Below are positions 1-9,195 of a DNA stretch of 64,000 bases, piece by piece; positions within the stretch are counted from its first letter, which is position 1, and every line of letters starts with the position of its first letter. The notes beneath the pieces are model-generated. The model was given only the letters and a program-made list of their open reading frames with translations, made no database searches and was not told the origin of the DNA. The translations under genes and the position numbers were made by a program. Source of the stretch: Arcicella lustrica (lineage in GTDB: Bacteria; Bacteroidota; Bacteroidia; Cytophagales; Spirosomataceae); the NCBI RefSeq assembly GCF_034930985.1, contig NZ_JAYGIM010000013.1, forward strand, positions 62,001 through 126,000, written 5' to 3'.

Positions 1-322
1 TTAACAATACCACAATCGCAACTGCGATGCTATGCTGATAAGGTACAAGTAAAGCAAAGCGAGCTACAAAAGCTTCAATATCATTGGTTACTTTTTCTCC
101 GCTGTAAATACCCGTTAAAATACCAATTAAAGTAATCCCGATTTGAACGGTAGAAAAGAATCTATTGGGGTCATTGGCAATTTCTAAAGCGATTTTTGCA
201 TTACTATCTCCTTTTTTGGCAGAAGCATCCAAGCGAGCTTTTCGTGAGGAAACCAATGCTATTTCGGACATCGAAAAAATACCATTGATTAATATTAAAA
301 CAAATATGATGAAGAGTTCCAT
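1..322 (-). CDS. CNNM/HlyC-CorC family membrane protein (3' part cut by window edge)
   Basis: Reading the minus strand from the ATG at 322 gives 107 codons open to the window edge, so only the N-terminal part is visible. The start reads MELFIIFVLILINGIFSMSE, a hydrophobic first helix followed by the Ser-Glu-Ile-Ala-Leu and Ser-Arg-Lys-Ala-Arg-Leu pattern and then NDPNRFFSTVQIGITLIGI. This is characteristic of the DUF21/CNNM transmembrane domain of hemolysin-C/CorC-type proteins, which in full also carry two CBS domains and a C-terminal CorC_HlyC domain. The family acts in the inner membrane and is linked to magnesium or cobalt efflux, not to haemolysis. The assignment rests on the N-terminal pattern only; the C-terminal domains are outside the window. 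Confidence 0.85.
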   Translation of the reverse strand, partial: MELFIIFVLILINGIFSMSEIALVSSRKARLDASAKKGDSNAKIALEIANDPNRFFSTVQIGITLIGILTGIYSGEKVTNDIEAFVARFALLVPYQHSIAVAIVVLL

Positions 323-498
323 AATTGGGGAAAGTAGGCTCAAGGCATGTCCTTCAAGACTACCTGTGGTATATATCCTTCTAATTTAAAGATTAAAAGA
401 CAAATTTATGCGGAATGTGGTAAATATCGGTTGATTCCTTTTATGAAATACTTTTTCTTCTCACATTAATTCATTGAATAAGTTTGCATCTATAAAAT

Positions 499-535
499 AA
501 TAAGGCTTGAAAACATAAAGTTCCCAAGCCTTATT
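499..535 (-). terminator. hairpin terminator after the M16 protease gene
   Basis: An 11-bp perfect stem (AATAAGGCTTG at 499-509 with CAAGCCTTATT at 525-535) lies about 20 bp beyond the stop codon of the minus-strand protease gene, and T-rich sequence follows on the minus strand. It fits an intrinsic terminator. Confidence 0.6.
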
Positions 536-555
536 TCTTATTAAAAATCTTAATC

Positions 556-3366
556 TTACTTCTTTTCTGGCAATAAAATTACTTTAATCTGATTGTCAGC
601 AAAGTACTTTTTAGCTGCCGTTTTGGTACTTTCTACGGTTACTTTTTTCAAGGCTTCTTCTTCTTTCAAAATGTATTTTACATCATCGCCTTCTTGGTAT
701 TGAGATTGTAAATAATTTACCCAAAAACCATTATCACGCAATTGTGTTTCTGTTTGGCGTTTAGTTTCTGCTTTGAATTTATCAATATCTGTTTGCTCAG
801 CTCCTTTTTCTTTAACTTTTTGAATTTCAGCCAAAGTACGGTTTACCAATTTATCAACATTTTCTGGTGCACAACCAAACGCAATGCGGAAAGTGTAACG
901 TTTCGCTGGAATTTTAGCAGTACTTCCACTAACGCCAACACCATAAACACCCGATTCTTCTTCTCTGAGGGTTTCAATCAATTTAATTTCTAATACTTCC
1001 GATAAAGCTTCTACTTGTGTTTCGCTTTCGGTTGTACCGTCAAAATCACCAGCCCAAACCAATGTTACTCTTGCTTTTGGTTCTGTGCCTTTGTAAACTG
1101 TTTTTTCAATTTTCCCTTTCGGTGAACGAATTCCTAAATCTTTATACGTTTCCTTGCGTTTTGTTGATGGCAAAGCACCTAAGTATTTTTCAAGTAAAGG
1201 TTTAATTTCGTCATTTTTGAAATTTCCGACAAAGAAGAATGTGAAATCGGAAGCATCAGCAAAGCGTTCTTTATAAATTTGGAAAGCACGATTAGCATCT
1301 ATTTTCTCTACCCTTTCGCTCGTCATTGGTAAATTTCTCGGCGCATAATTACTTAAAATAGCATTGAGCGAATCTCCATATACTTTTTCTGGTGTCAAAG
1401 TTTTTTGCTGACTAATCAAATTATCCCGTTGATTTGCTAAAAAGCCTTTCACCACATCGGCATCAAAACGTGGTTGTGTGAAGTAACTGTACAACATTTG
1501 TAAAGCCGTTTCAAAATCTTTTGGACTACTTGAACCTGTGATATTTTCACTTATTCCTGTAATATATGGACTAATTCTGGCTACTTTTCCCGTCATCATT
1601 TTACGAAGATTTACGGTTGAAAATTCGCCTAAACCACTAATTGAAGCAATTGTAGAGGCTACTCTTGCATTGTCAGCATCTTTGTCTCCGTACAAATTAG
1701 TTCCGCCAAAACTATATCCACCAATCAAGATTTCATCATTTTTAAAATCTGTTGGTTTCAAAACAGCTTTTACGCCATTCGCAAAAGTAAACTCTGTAAG
1801 CCCTACTTCTGGAATTTGTTTCGTAGCAATTACTTTAGAACCTGTTGGTAATTTCGCAATCAAAGGTTTGTCAACCGTTTGGTCAACATAAGCTGTTACG
1901 TCTTTTCCAGTTCCATTCAACCATTCTCTGATTTGTGCTTCTGTAGGCAAAGTAGCTTTGTCTTTTTCTGGAGCCATCAAAATCACCGCACGGTTATCTT
2001 CTGTAATTAATAAATTCCCCAAAGCATTTACTTCTTCAAGCTTTACGCCTTCTAAATATTGCTTGGTAAATTCATAGCTAAATTCTGTTGAAGTAAGATT
2101 CTCATCTTCCAAGAAAGCTCCCACCAAACCTTCAATCAATCCTTCTGAATCAGTTTTATCTTTTTCTTTAAAAGCTTGTTCTTGTCCAACCATATATTGT
2201 GTTTTAGCTCTTTGTAATTCAGAAGCAGTAAACCCAAATTTCTTCGCACGAGCAACTTCTTCCAAAATCGCTTTCAAGCCTTTTTCAATATTTCCACCTT
2301 TTGCGACAACCACCGAGTTGAAAGCATCCAAATTACCCAAGAAACCGCCATAACCCGCATAACCAAATTGGAAAGGAGGATCTGCTTTTTGGGTAAGCTC
2401 CTGAATACGAGCCGAAAGCATTTGATTGAACAATGAACGAACCATTCCATCACGACGGTCTTGATAAGTAACGTCTTTGCGTTTTTCTTGTTTGTGCATA
2501 ATCTGCACAATCGTATTAGGTTGTTCTGGGTCAGTAATGATAGCTACGTCTGTTCCGCCAGTAAGTTCAATTCTATATTTTGTTCTTGGTTTTTCGTTGG
2601 CAGGGTTCTGAATACCGCTAAATTTTTCGATTATCATTTTCTCGACCATCGCTACATCTACATCACCCACTACAGCAACTGCTTCTAAATTTGGTCGATA
2701 AAAATCTTGATGAAATTGTTTTAAAACATCGTATTTGAAATTCTTCAAGATGTCATCTTTACCAATCGGCAAGCGTTTGGCATATTGCGAATTTTTAAGA
2801 ATAATCGGAAAAAACTTATCACGCATACGTGCTTGCGCTCCTTTTCCAGTACGAGATTCTTCCAAAACTACTCCTCTTTCTTTATCAATTTCCGACGCTT
2901 CAAGGGTTGCATTATGCGCCCAATCTTCCAAAATTTGCATTCCTTTTTTGAATACTTCAATAGAATCTGTCGGAACGGGCAACATATAAACCGTTTCATC
3001 GAAACCAGTATAAGCATTCAAATCTGCTCCAAAACGAACACCCGATTTTTGAAGAAAATTAACTAATTCATTCTTCGGGAAATTTTTCGTTCCGTTAAAA
3101 TTCATGTGTTCCATGAAGTGCGCCAAGCCTTGCTGTTCATCATTTTCCAAAATAGAACCCGCTTTTACCATTAAACGCAATTGAGCCCTATTCTTAGGTT
3201 CAGCGTTTTTCATGATATAATACTTAAGTCCATTTGGAAGGATTCCCGTTTTTACTTTAGGATCCATTGGTAGAAGTTTTTTGCTCAAATCTTCTTGAGC
3301 CATCACCGAAAAGCCTGAGATAAAACTCAGCGCAACCACGGCAATAAGGGTAGTAACTTTTTTCAT
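556..3366 (-). CDS. secreted M16 family zinc peptidase (pitrilysin/PqqL-like), 936 aa
   Basis: The protein begins MKKVTTLIAVVALSFISGFS, a clear signal peptide ending near VMAQ. The reading frame stays open another 67 codons upstream, but those codons overlap the promoter and do not look like protein, so I place the start at 3366. The inverted zinc motif HFMEH (H83, E86, H87) followed by NFNGT is diagnostic of M16 metallopeptidases. The length (about 930 aa) fits the two-lobed, four-domain single-chain forms such as PqqL, with the second half lacking the zinc site. It is probably periplasmic and degrades peptides. A good TTG/TAnnTTTG promoter lies upstream. It is transcribed away from eutB. 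Confidence 0.93.
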   Translation of the reverse strand: MKKVTTLIAVVALSFISGFSVMAQEDLSKKLLPMDPKVKTGILPNGLKYYIMKNAEPKNRAQLRLMVKAGSILENDEQQGLAHFMEHMNFNGTKNFPKNELVNFLQKSGVRFGADLNAYTGFDETVYMLPVPTDSIEVFKKGMQILEDWAHNATLEASEIDKERGVVLEESRTGKGAQARMRDKFFPIILKNSQYAKRLPIGKDDILKNFKYDVLKQFHQDFYRPNLEAVAVVGDVDVAMVEKMIIEKFSGIQNPANEKPRTKYRIELTGGTDVAIITDPEQPNTIVQIMHKQEKRKDVTYQDRRDGMVRSLFNQMLSARIQELTQKADPPFQFGYAGYGGFLGNLDAFNSVVVAKGGNIEKGLKAILEEVARAKKFGFTASELQRAKTQYMVGQEQAFKEKDKTDSEGLIEGLVGAFLEDENLTSTEFSYEFTKQYLEGVKLEEVNALGNLLITEDNRAVILMAPEKDKATLPTEAQIREWLNGTGKDVTAYVDQTVDKPLIAKLPTGSKVIATKQIPEVGLTEFTFANGVKAVLKPTDFKNDEILIGGYSFGGTNLYGDKDADNARVASTIASISGLGEFSTVNLRKMMTGKVARISPYITGISENITGSSSPKDFETALQMLYSYFTQPRFDADVVKGFLANQRDNLISQQKTLTPEKVYGDSLNAILSNYAPRNLPMTSERVEKIDANRAFQIYKERFADASDFTFFFVGNFKNDEIKPLLEKYLGALPSTKRKETYKDLGIRSPKGKIEKTVYKGTEPKARVTLVWAGDFDGTTESETQVEALSEVLEIKLIETLREEESGVYGVGVSGSTAKIPAKRYTFRIAFGCAPENVDKLVNRTLAEIQKVKEKGAEQTDIDKFKAETKRQTETQLRDNGFWVNYLQSQYQEGDDVKYILKEEEALKKVTVESTKTAAKKYFADNQIKVILLPEKK

Positions 3367-3445
3367 GATAAAGAGGACTCTCTGACCCCACCGAGAGGAA
3401 GTTTGTTTAAGTTTGTTGTATCTTGGGGTTATGCTATTGCAGATA

Positions 3446-3475
3446 CAAAAGTAGATTGAATAAATAAAAATACAA
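3446..3475 (-). promoter_or_regulatory. Bacteroidota-type promoter of the M16 protease gene
   Basis: On the minus strand TTG (3475-3473) is followed after 19 nt by TACTTTTG (3453-3446). This matches the TTG-N17-23-TAnnTTTG promoter known from Bacteroides and Flavobacterium. It leaves a leader of about 75 nt before the ATG at 3366 and supports that start over the upstream open codons. Confidence 0.6.
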
Positions 3476-3565
3476 GATAATATTACTAGTGTAAATAACG
3501 GGTATGAAGGAAAGAAAATTATAGCTAAAAAACTGTTTCTTTGTATAAGTAAATAACAATTCATC

Positions 3566-4942
3566 ATGTATCAAACCAACATCCGAAACCGAAACTATCA
3601 TTTCCCCAACCTAAAAACCTTGATGGCAAAGGCTAGTCCATTGCGTTCTGGCGATGAATTGGCTGGTGTGGCAGCAAGTACTGCTGAGGAAAGAGTAGCA
3701 GCACAAATGGCTTTGGCGGATGTTCCTTTAAAAACCTTTCTTACAGAACATCTCATTCCTTACGAAGAAGATGAAATTACTCGCTTGATTATTGATACGC
3801 ATGATGAAAAAGCATTTACACTAATCAGTCATTTAACCGTTGGTGATTTTAGGAATTTTTTATTAGAAGAAAGCACCGATACACTTACGCTTAAAGCTTT
3901 ACAAAAAGGTTTAACACCCGAAATGGTAGCAGCAGTAAGTAAGTTAATGCGTATCCAAGATTTGGTAACTGTTGCCTCAAAATGTGAAGTAATTACCCGA
4001 TTTCGCAACACAATTGGCTTGAAAGGACATTTTTCTACTCGCCTTCAACCCAATCATCCCACAGATGATTTTAAAGGAATTGCCGCTAGTATGATTGACG
4101 GGCTTTTCTATGGAAGTGGCGATGCTGTAATTGGTATAAATCCTGCAACTGATAATGTTCCAACCGTTATTCGTTTACTTGAAATGTTGGATGCTGTTCG
4201 TCAACGATTTGACATTCCTATGCAATCTTGCATTTTGAGCCATATTACCACAACGATAAAAGCCATTGAACAAAATGCACCCGTCGATTTAGTATTTCAA
4301 TCCATTGGCGGAACAGAAGCTACGAATACTTCTTTTGGTGTAAACCTGAATATTTTACAAGAAGGTTATGAAGCGGGACTTTCCTTAAAAAGAGGAATTG
4401 TAGGAAATAATCTGATGTATTTTGAAACGGGACAAGGAAGTTCACTTTCCGCCAACGCTCATCACGGACTCGACCAACAAACTTGTGAAACCCGTGCTTA
4501 TGCTGTGGCAAGGCATTTTAATCCTTTGTTGGTAAATACTGTTGTGGGCTTTATTGGTCCAGAGTATTTGTATAATGGCAAACAGATTATCAGAGCAGGT
4601 TTAGAAGACCATTTTTGTGGAAAACTCTTAGGTCTACCGATGGGCGTAGATGTTTGTTACACCAACCATGCCGAAGCCGACCAAGATGATATGGATACTT
4701 TGCTTACTTTGTTGGCAACGGCAGGCTGTAATTTTATCATGGGCGTTCCCGGAGCAGACGATGTAATGCTTCATTATCAAAGTACTTCTTTTCATGATGC
4801 ACTTTATGTAAGACATTTATTAGGCTTACGCCCCGCCCCAGAGTTTGAAGCATGGCTAATGAAAATGAATATTTTTGACGGGAAAATGAGGTTGAAGATG
4901 GGGAATCAGCAACTACTAAATGTAATGTTTAGATTAGAGTAA
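3566..4942 (+). CDS. eutB: ethanolamine ammonia-lyase large subunit EutB, 458 aa
   Basis: EutB is the large, catalytic subunit of the adenosylcobalamin-dependent lyase that converts ethanolamine to acetaldehyde and ammonia. The sequence is full length for the family (E. coli about 453 aa) and recognisable throughout: the N-terminal region with SGDELAGVAA, the NPATDNV segment, FQSIGGTEATN, YFETGQGSSLSANAHHG, and a C-terminal part with GVPGADDVMLHYQSTSFHDA. Its obligate partner EutC is not downstream; it is found at 12370, 7.4 kb away, beyond an inserted cassette. No eut microcompartment shell genes are visible, so if used at all the pathway is likely the simple cytoplasmic version. I see no obvious cobalamin riboswitch in the 199-bp divergent upstream region. 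Confidence 0.95.
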   Translation: MYQTNIRNRNYHFPNLKTLMAKASPLRSGDELAGVAASTAEERVAAQMALADVPLKTFLTEHLIPYEEDEITRLIIDTHDEKAFTLISHLTVGDFRNFLLEESTDTLTLKALQKGLTPEMVAAVSKLMRIQDLVTVASKCEVITRFRNTIGLKGHFSTRLQPNHPTDDFKGIAASMIDGLFYGSGDAVIGINPATDNVPTVIRLLEMLDAVRQRFDIPMQSCILSHITTTIKAIEQNAPVDLVFQSIGGTEATNTSFGVNLNILQEGYEAGLSLKRGIVGNNLMYFETGQGSSLSANAHHGLDQQTCETRAYAVARHFNPLLVNTVVGFIGPEYLYNGKQIIRAGLEDHFCGKLLGLPMGVDVCYTNHAEADQDDMDTLLTLLATAGCNFIMGVPGADDVMLHYQSTSFHDALYVRHLLGLRPAPEFEAWLMKMNIFDGKMRLKMGNQQLLNVMFRLE

Positions 4943-4982
4943 TAGATGCTTGGAAATAAAAAGTTCTTGTCAATATTCATAA

Positions 4983-5012
4983 AAAAGCCACCAATAACAT
5001 TGATGGCTTTTA
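4983..5012 (+). terminator. hairpin terminator after eutB
   Basis: AAAAGCCACCAAT and ATTGATGGCTTTT form a stem of 13 pairs with one mismatch, about 40 bp after the eutB stop. It suggests that eutB transcription ends here and does not reach eutC. Confidence 0.55.
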
Positions 5013-5057
5013 AAACTTACAGGATGTTCAACCCTTATTGTCAACCGTAATATGTAA

Positions 5058-5762
5058 TCACACCTTCAAACCTTTCACTAATTTGTATTCAACTGAGGCT
5101 ACACCATATTGACTTTTTACAGATTCTTTGATGCGTTGGGTAACTTCAGACAACTTTTCATAATAAGTATTACGGAGGTCAGATACTGTTTTCAATGAAC
5201 CAAGCGTAGTGGCAACATTGATATTAGCCGTGTTGATTGCTTCAAGCTTGGCTTGTAAAGTAATCAACTTTACGTTTTCATTGGCAGGATTATAAGCAGT
5301 TCCTAAACTGACTAAAATACTGATTAAATCTGAAAAATTCTGGGTTTTGCTTCCATAAGAAAGCTCTGACTGACTTATGGTATTAACATTTTCTCCTTCT
5401 TTTGCTTTTGGACTATTCTTCCCTCTAATTTTCTCGGCAATGGCAGAAATATCAGATACCTCTTTGGCATTTTTTCCTAATGTAGCCCTAACTGTAGCCA
5501 AAATTGGACTAATCAGTTTGGCGACGGAGTTTGTTTCGTTAGCAAATAATTTAAGCCTTGTTTCTACTGCGGCAGAGTAGTTGGCTCGCTGGGTAATAAC
5601 CTTAGTGTTTTCGGTTTTAGTGGAAGCAATTAGGGCATCATAAGCCTCAATCGTAATTTCGGATGTTGGAGCAATATAACCTGTAAAACCTTTTAAGTGT
5701 GTTGAAATGGTGATTGCGTTAGCAAGTTTAGCACCGAAGGTAGCCTCTGTTGTTGTTGCCAT
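5058..5762 (-). CDS. hypothetical protein, 234 aa
   Basis: I do not recognise a named family. The protein starts MATTTEATFGAKLANAITIS, has no signal peptide or membrane segment, and is rich in Ala, Thr, Ser, Asn and Lys with regular spacing of hydrophobic residues, suggesting a mostly helical, perhaps four-helix-bundle fold. The first half contains evenly spaced helices (RANYSAAVETRLKLFANETN), then a Lys/Gly-rich linker (RGKNSPKAKEGEN), then a second helical half ending VEYKLVKGLKV. It lies alone on the minus strand between eutB and the 21-bp repeat array. It may belong to the inserted block, but its composition resembles the host genes more than the TIR operon. Confidence 0.75.
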   Translation of the reverse strand: MATTTEATFGAKLANAITISTHLKGFTGYIAPTSEITIEAYDALIASTKTENTKVITQRANYSAAVETRLKLFANETNSVAKLISPILATVRATLGKNAKEVSDISAIAEKIRGKNSPKAKEGENVNTISQSELSYGSKTQNFSDLISILVSLGTAYNPANENVKLITLQAKLEAINTANINVATTLGSLKTVSDLRNTYYEKLSEVTQRIKESVKSQYGVASVEYKLVKGLKV

Positions 5763-5898
5763 TGGTAGAATGATTTAAAGGTGGAAATATTAATTTATCT
5801 ATACATAAAGTTAACAAAAGAGCAAATTACTTCTACCGATTATAGCATTTTTATTTGATAAACAACTGATAATTATTCAATTATATAAATGAAGAAGG

Positions 5899-6108
5899 CA
5901 TACCACTAAATATTATTGTCATATCACTAAATTGAATCATCACATATAAAGATTCAATCGACATATCACTAAATGAAATCCTCATATCACAAGATGTAAT
6001 TCATATATCACTAAATAAAAGCCTTGTATCACAAGATGTAATTGATATATCACTAAATGAAATCTTCGTATCACTAGATGCAATTGACATATCACTAGAT
6101 TAAAACTC
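5899..6108 (+). repeat. tandem array of ten 21-bp degenerate repeats
   Basis: Ten consecutive units of exactly 21 bp, with core TATCACTAAATGAAATC and recurring variants TATCACAAGATGTAATT and TATCACTAGAT. The units begin at 5899, 5920, 5941 and so on to 6088 without any change in register. They fill the intergenic space (5763-6281) upstream of the TIR operon, ending 173 bp before its first start codon. The rest of that intergenic region is plain AT-rich DNA in which I find no convincing promoter. A 21-bp step is two helical turns, so the same bases recur on one face of the DNA. Confidence 0.9.
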
Positions 6109-6281
6109 CTTTTAATGTTTTTATAAAGCCTTGATATACATTGCCTTTACCGTATAATAAAATTAAGAACTTCTTTGAGTTTTTGTTTTTTTATTTCATT
6201 AACTTAGAATTGTTTGAACACAAATAATCAATTTGTATCCAACGAATATCTAAGTTTAGTTATAATAAAACAGCCCACACA

Positions 6282-7448
6282 ATGTATTCTTCTCCCCTAT
6301 CCATATATGTCTTATGGCATCCTAATTTTAGTGATGGCGTTTTTTTTGCTAATAAAATCTATCAAAACTTCAACAGAGATACTGATTATGTATTAAGTAG
6401 AAACTTAAATATCCCTGTGTTTTATAGAAATAAGGCTAATAAAAACAATGAAATCCTTTCTATTAATTTTCAAGAGTCAGATAAAAATGCTATTGTTTTA
6501 TTAATTGACGATAATATGTTTAATGATGCTATTTGGGAAGAATATGTATCAAATATTCTTCCGAATTTAGACGATAATAATCGTATTTATCCTATTGTAC
6601 TATCTTCTGTCTCTAATTATTTTTTGGAAGAGAATAATTTTTCCCGTTTCCAAAGTATCAATTTGATGAAAACTAATAATTTAGATAAACAATGGGAAAT
6701 ACTTAAAAGTAGGTTGTTACATGATATTACCAGAATGATGTTGGACCTTCAATCTGTCAATGACGTAGTAAACACAAACACCACAATTACACCAAGACCA
6801 CCCGTAAAGCTTTTTTTGAGTCATGCCAAAGCAGATGGAGAAGAATTAGCAATTAGTTTCAAGAATTACATTGAAAACAATTTAAAAGCAAATACCTTTT
6901 TTGATACCAATGATATAGCAGATGGATATGATTTCTCTGATGAAATCAATCGTAATATTGATAAAAATACTGCTATGATAGTCTTTCTTACGGATGCTTA
7001 TTCTACAAGAGAATGGTGTCAGATTGAAGTATCTACTGCCAAAAGGAAAAAGTGTCCTATCGTTGTTGTTCATCATATACAAAAACAAGAAAGAAGAAGT
7101 TTTCCTTATTTAGGCAATGTCCCCACCATCAAATGGAATGGAAGTTTTAATGATATTATAGATTTAGCAATTATCCAAGTATTGGTAAACCTCTTTGCTC
7201 AAAAGTTTTTAGAAAAACATATCGCTCTTTATGATTTAGAAAAAAAATATCATTGTCATATTCTAAGTAATCCTCCAGAGCTGTTTAATTACCTTGATAT
7301 TTTAAAACTTCGTCAAGAAAATACCGATAAGCCTGTCTTGGTTTTATATCCTGACCCACCATTAGGTAATGAGGAACTAAAGATTCTTAATGAGGTAAAT
7401 AATGACATCAATTTTGTAACACCATCACACTCATTCCAATATTTATAA
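6282..7448 (+). CDS. TIR domain protein with an N-terminal Rossmann/TIR-like region, 388 aa
   Basis: A Toll/interleukin-1 receptor domain spans about residues 175-300. It begins VKLFLSHAKADGEEL, continues with TFFDTNDIADGYDFSDEI, and contains EWCQIEV (W245, C246, E249), the WCxxE motif that carries the catalytic glutamate of NAD-cleaving TIRs. The first 130 residues (SIYVLWHPNFSDGVFFANKI, then AIVLLIDDNMF and IYPIVLSSV) look like a second alpha/beta, possibly degenerate TIR-like, domain. The C-terminus has PVLVLYPDPPLGNEELKIL, which I infer is a family-specific tail. No membrane segment is seen, so it is cytoplasmic. It is the first gene of the operon and ends 3 bp before the SLOG gene. By family knowledge it would make a nucleotide signal from NAD or deplete NAD; that activity here is inference. 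Confidence 0.9.
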   Translation: MYSSPLSIYVLWHPNFSDGVFFANKIYQNFNRDTDYVLSRNLNIPVFYRNKANKNNEILSINFQESDKNAIVLLIDDNMFNDAIWEEYVSNILPNLDDNNRIYPIVLSSVSNYFLEENNFSRFQSINLMKTNNLDKQWEILKSRLLHDITRMMLDLQSVNDVVNTNTTITPRPPVKLFLSHAKADGEELAISFKNYIENNLKANTFFDTNDIADGYDFSDEINRNIDKNTAMIVFLTDAYSTREWCQIEVSTAKRKKCPIVVVHHIQKQERRSFPYLGNVPTIKWNGSFNDIIDLAIIQVLVNLFAQKFLEKHIALYDLEKKYHCHILSNPPELFNYLDILKLRQENTDKPVLVLYPDPPLGNEELKILNEVNNDINFVTPSHSFQYL

Positions 7449-7451
7449 AAT

Positions 7452-8417
7452 ATGGAAACTAACATAGATAAGCAAGAAATCAATATTACTGGGGTTTCAA
7501 CGCAATTGTTGGAAATGATTGAGACAGATTTAAACACGCTTAGTCCAAACAATACAGCCCTAAATCGAAAAAAAATAGCCTTCTCTATTTCAGATTCTGA
7601 GGATTTAGAAGAACTCGGAATGTCATCATTACATTTACAAGACTCTATTATTGAATTGACAAGACACTTATTAGTACAAGGAGCAACAATTGTATATGGT
7701 GGAGATTTAAGAGAAAATGGCTTTTTAGAAAAATTTTTAGAATTATCTTTTCAATATCGAGTAAAAGACGACGCTCAATATTCCCCTTTCATTAACTATT
7801 TTGCATATCCAATTTATTGTCCACTTACTTTAGAACAAGAAGTGAAATTTAAGAAAAACAGAGTGAGGATTGTAAAGGTTAAACCAGATGCCCTATTTTT
7901 ACTTGATGAAAAAGATTATCAATTTGTTGCTCCTGATACCATTGAGAATACTTTTTTATGGGCAAAAAATTTAACTAAAATGCGTAGAGAAAAGAATCTT
8001 AATAGTGATGCTCTAATATTAATGGGTGGCAAATTAGGAGGTTTTAAAGGTTGTTATGCAGGAATAATAGAGGAGGCTTACGAGGGCTTTAAAACCCAAA
8101 AGCCAATTTATTTAATAGGAATGTTTGGTGGAGCAACACGTTGTTTAATACAAACTATTACCCAAAAGACGGCATTAATTACAAGCGAACATAAAGATTA
8201 TTTTTCTGAAAAGTACAAGGCTTTACAACATCTCTATCAAGAAAAAGACCCTTCAAATGTTCCTTCAATTGAATCAATAAATGCTTTCTTTCAAAATCTA
8301 TCATGGAAAGACCTTCATAATGGACTTTCAGAAGAGGAAAATCTAAGACTATTTCAAACGAATCATCTGATGGAAGCCATATATTTGGTGATGAAGGGGC
8401 TTAGAAATTGTCTATAA
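7452..8417 (+). CDS. SLOG-superfamily nucleotide-sensor-like protein, 321 aa
   Basis: After a short N-terminal extension the sequence shows a Rossmann-like SLOG pattern. KIAFSISDSEDLEELGMSSL (about 41-60) is followed by VQGATIVYGGDLRENGF (75-91), then LILMGGKLGGFKGCYAGIIE (188-207) and KPIYLIGMFGGATR (217-230). The GGDLR, MGGKLGGFKG and FGGATR glycine-rich loops are the ligand-binding loops of SLOG domains, which bind nucleotide-derived molecules. SLOG proteins of this kind are known next to TIR or Sir2 genes, and the ThsA SLOG of Thoeris binds cyclic-ADP-ribose-type signals. No effector domain is evident in the rest (about 240-321), so this may be a stand-alone sensor or regulator. It lies 3 bp after the TIR gene and 14 bp before the TIR-TM gene. 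The exact SLOG subfamily needs a profile search. Confidence 0.82.
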   Translation: METNIDKQEINITGVSTQLLEMIETDLNTLSPNNTALNRKKIAFSISDSEDLEELGMSSLHLQDSIIELTRHLLVQGATIVYGGDLRENGFLEKFLELSFQYRVKDDAQYSPFINYFAYPIYCPLTLEQEVKFKKNRVRIVKVKPDALFLLDEKDYQFVAPDTIENTFLWAKNLTKMRREKNLNSDALILMGGKLGGFKGCYAGIIEEAYEGFKTQKPIYLIGMFGGATRCLIQTITQKTALITSEHKDYFSEKYKALQHLYQEKDPSNVPSIESINAFFQNLSWKDLHNGLSEEENLRLFQTNHLMEAIYLVMKGLRNCL

Positions 8418-8431
8418 ATCAGTTATAAACT

Positions 8432-9193
8432 ATGAACAATTACAGTTTTTTTGACCGCCTAAAAATAAAACTTTTTGGTTGGGATTACTTTATTTCATAT
8501 CGTAGAGCGGATGCTTATGGGTATATGAAATCATTGGAATCCAGCCTATACAGCAGAGGGATTTATTGCTTTGTAGATGAATCTGAGATTCTTCCCGGCA
8601 ATGCTTTGCCCAGAGAGATTAAAACAGGACTTAAGCGAAGCCGTAAAATGATTTTAATTGCTTCTCCACAAGCGGCAGAACCTTTAAGTATTAGGAATAC
8701 AGATTGGATTGATGAAGAAATAACAACATTTTCCAAAAATATCATTGCCATTAATATCAATGAATCCTTGGCAAAGTTTAAAAATCCTAAAATTTCTAAA
8801 AATGACAGTTTTGTTTATATTCCCGAAACACTTGAAAATCTTAGAGGCTCTAAACCCTCCAATGTAGTGATTGAAGATATTGTTAGGGAACGTAATTTTA
8901 ATAGTGTTAACAAAAACATGACTACTTTGGGATTGGTAATTTGTATGATGCTGACTATTATTAGTATTGTTGGTTGGAATCTTTATAATGATGAACAAAT
9001 ATCCAAAGAAAAAGTATTGATAAGAGAAATTAACGATGCTATTTCTAAAGCAGAAGTTTTTAAAAATATTGGATTTCCTCATTACATAGACTCTTTACAA
9101 AATAATATTCATTTAAGGGCTGATTATCAAAGCTTCAAAAATACAGATTCTGTTCAATTCAAAATGAAAAAACTATCAGCTTTAGCAAAGTAA
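8432..9193 (+). CDS. TIR domain protein with one transmembrane helix, 253 aa
   Basis: An N-terminal TIR domain (about 15-140) begins WDYFISYRRADAYGY, has YCFVDESEILPGNAL and RSRKMILIASPQA, and keeps the conserved glutamate region in TDWIDEEITTF (W92, E95, E96). One transmembrane helix follows at about 164-184 (TTLGLVICMMLTIISIVGW). The TIR side carries many basic residues (RLKIKLFG, VRERNF) and so should be cytoplasmic. The last 65 residues would then be periplasmic: a short helical stretch (KEKVLIREINDAISKAEVF) ending KMKKLSALAK. The stop codon is 2 bp before the start of the secreted WD40 gene. Known bacterial TIR-TM-WD40 proteins carry these parts in one chain; here they are two genes. The exposed tail is a natural docking site for the next protein (inference). 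Confidence 0.9.
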   Translation: MNNYSFFDRLKIKLFGWDYFISYRRADAYGYMKSLESSLYSRGIYCFVDESEILPGNALPREIKTGLKRSRKMILIASPQAAEPLSIRNTDWIDEEITTFSKNIIAININESLAKFKNPKISKNDSFVYIPETLENLRGSKPSNVVIEDIVRERNFNSVNKNMTTLGLVICMMLTIISIVGWNLYNDEQISKEKVLIREINDAISKAEVFKNIGFPHYIDSLQNNIHLRADYQSFKNTDSVQFKMKKLSALAK

Positions 9194-9195
9194 AG

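Noticed and set aside
3367..3565. Cobalamin riboswitch in front of eutB
   Set aside because: The 199-bp region is short and carries a divergent promoter; I could not see the conserved B12-box or the needed stems.
556..3567. M16 protease starting at 3567
   Set aside because: The extra 67 codons overlap the promoter and precede a proper signal peptide at 3366.
5899..6108. CRISPR array
   Set aside because: Repeats are contiguous 21-bp units without spacers and no cas gene is nearby.
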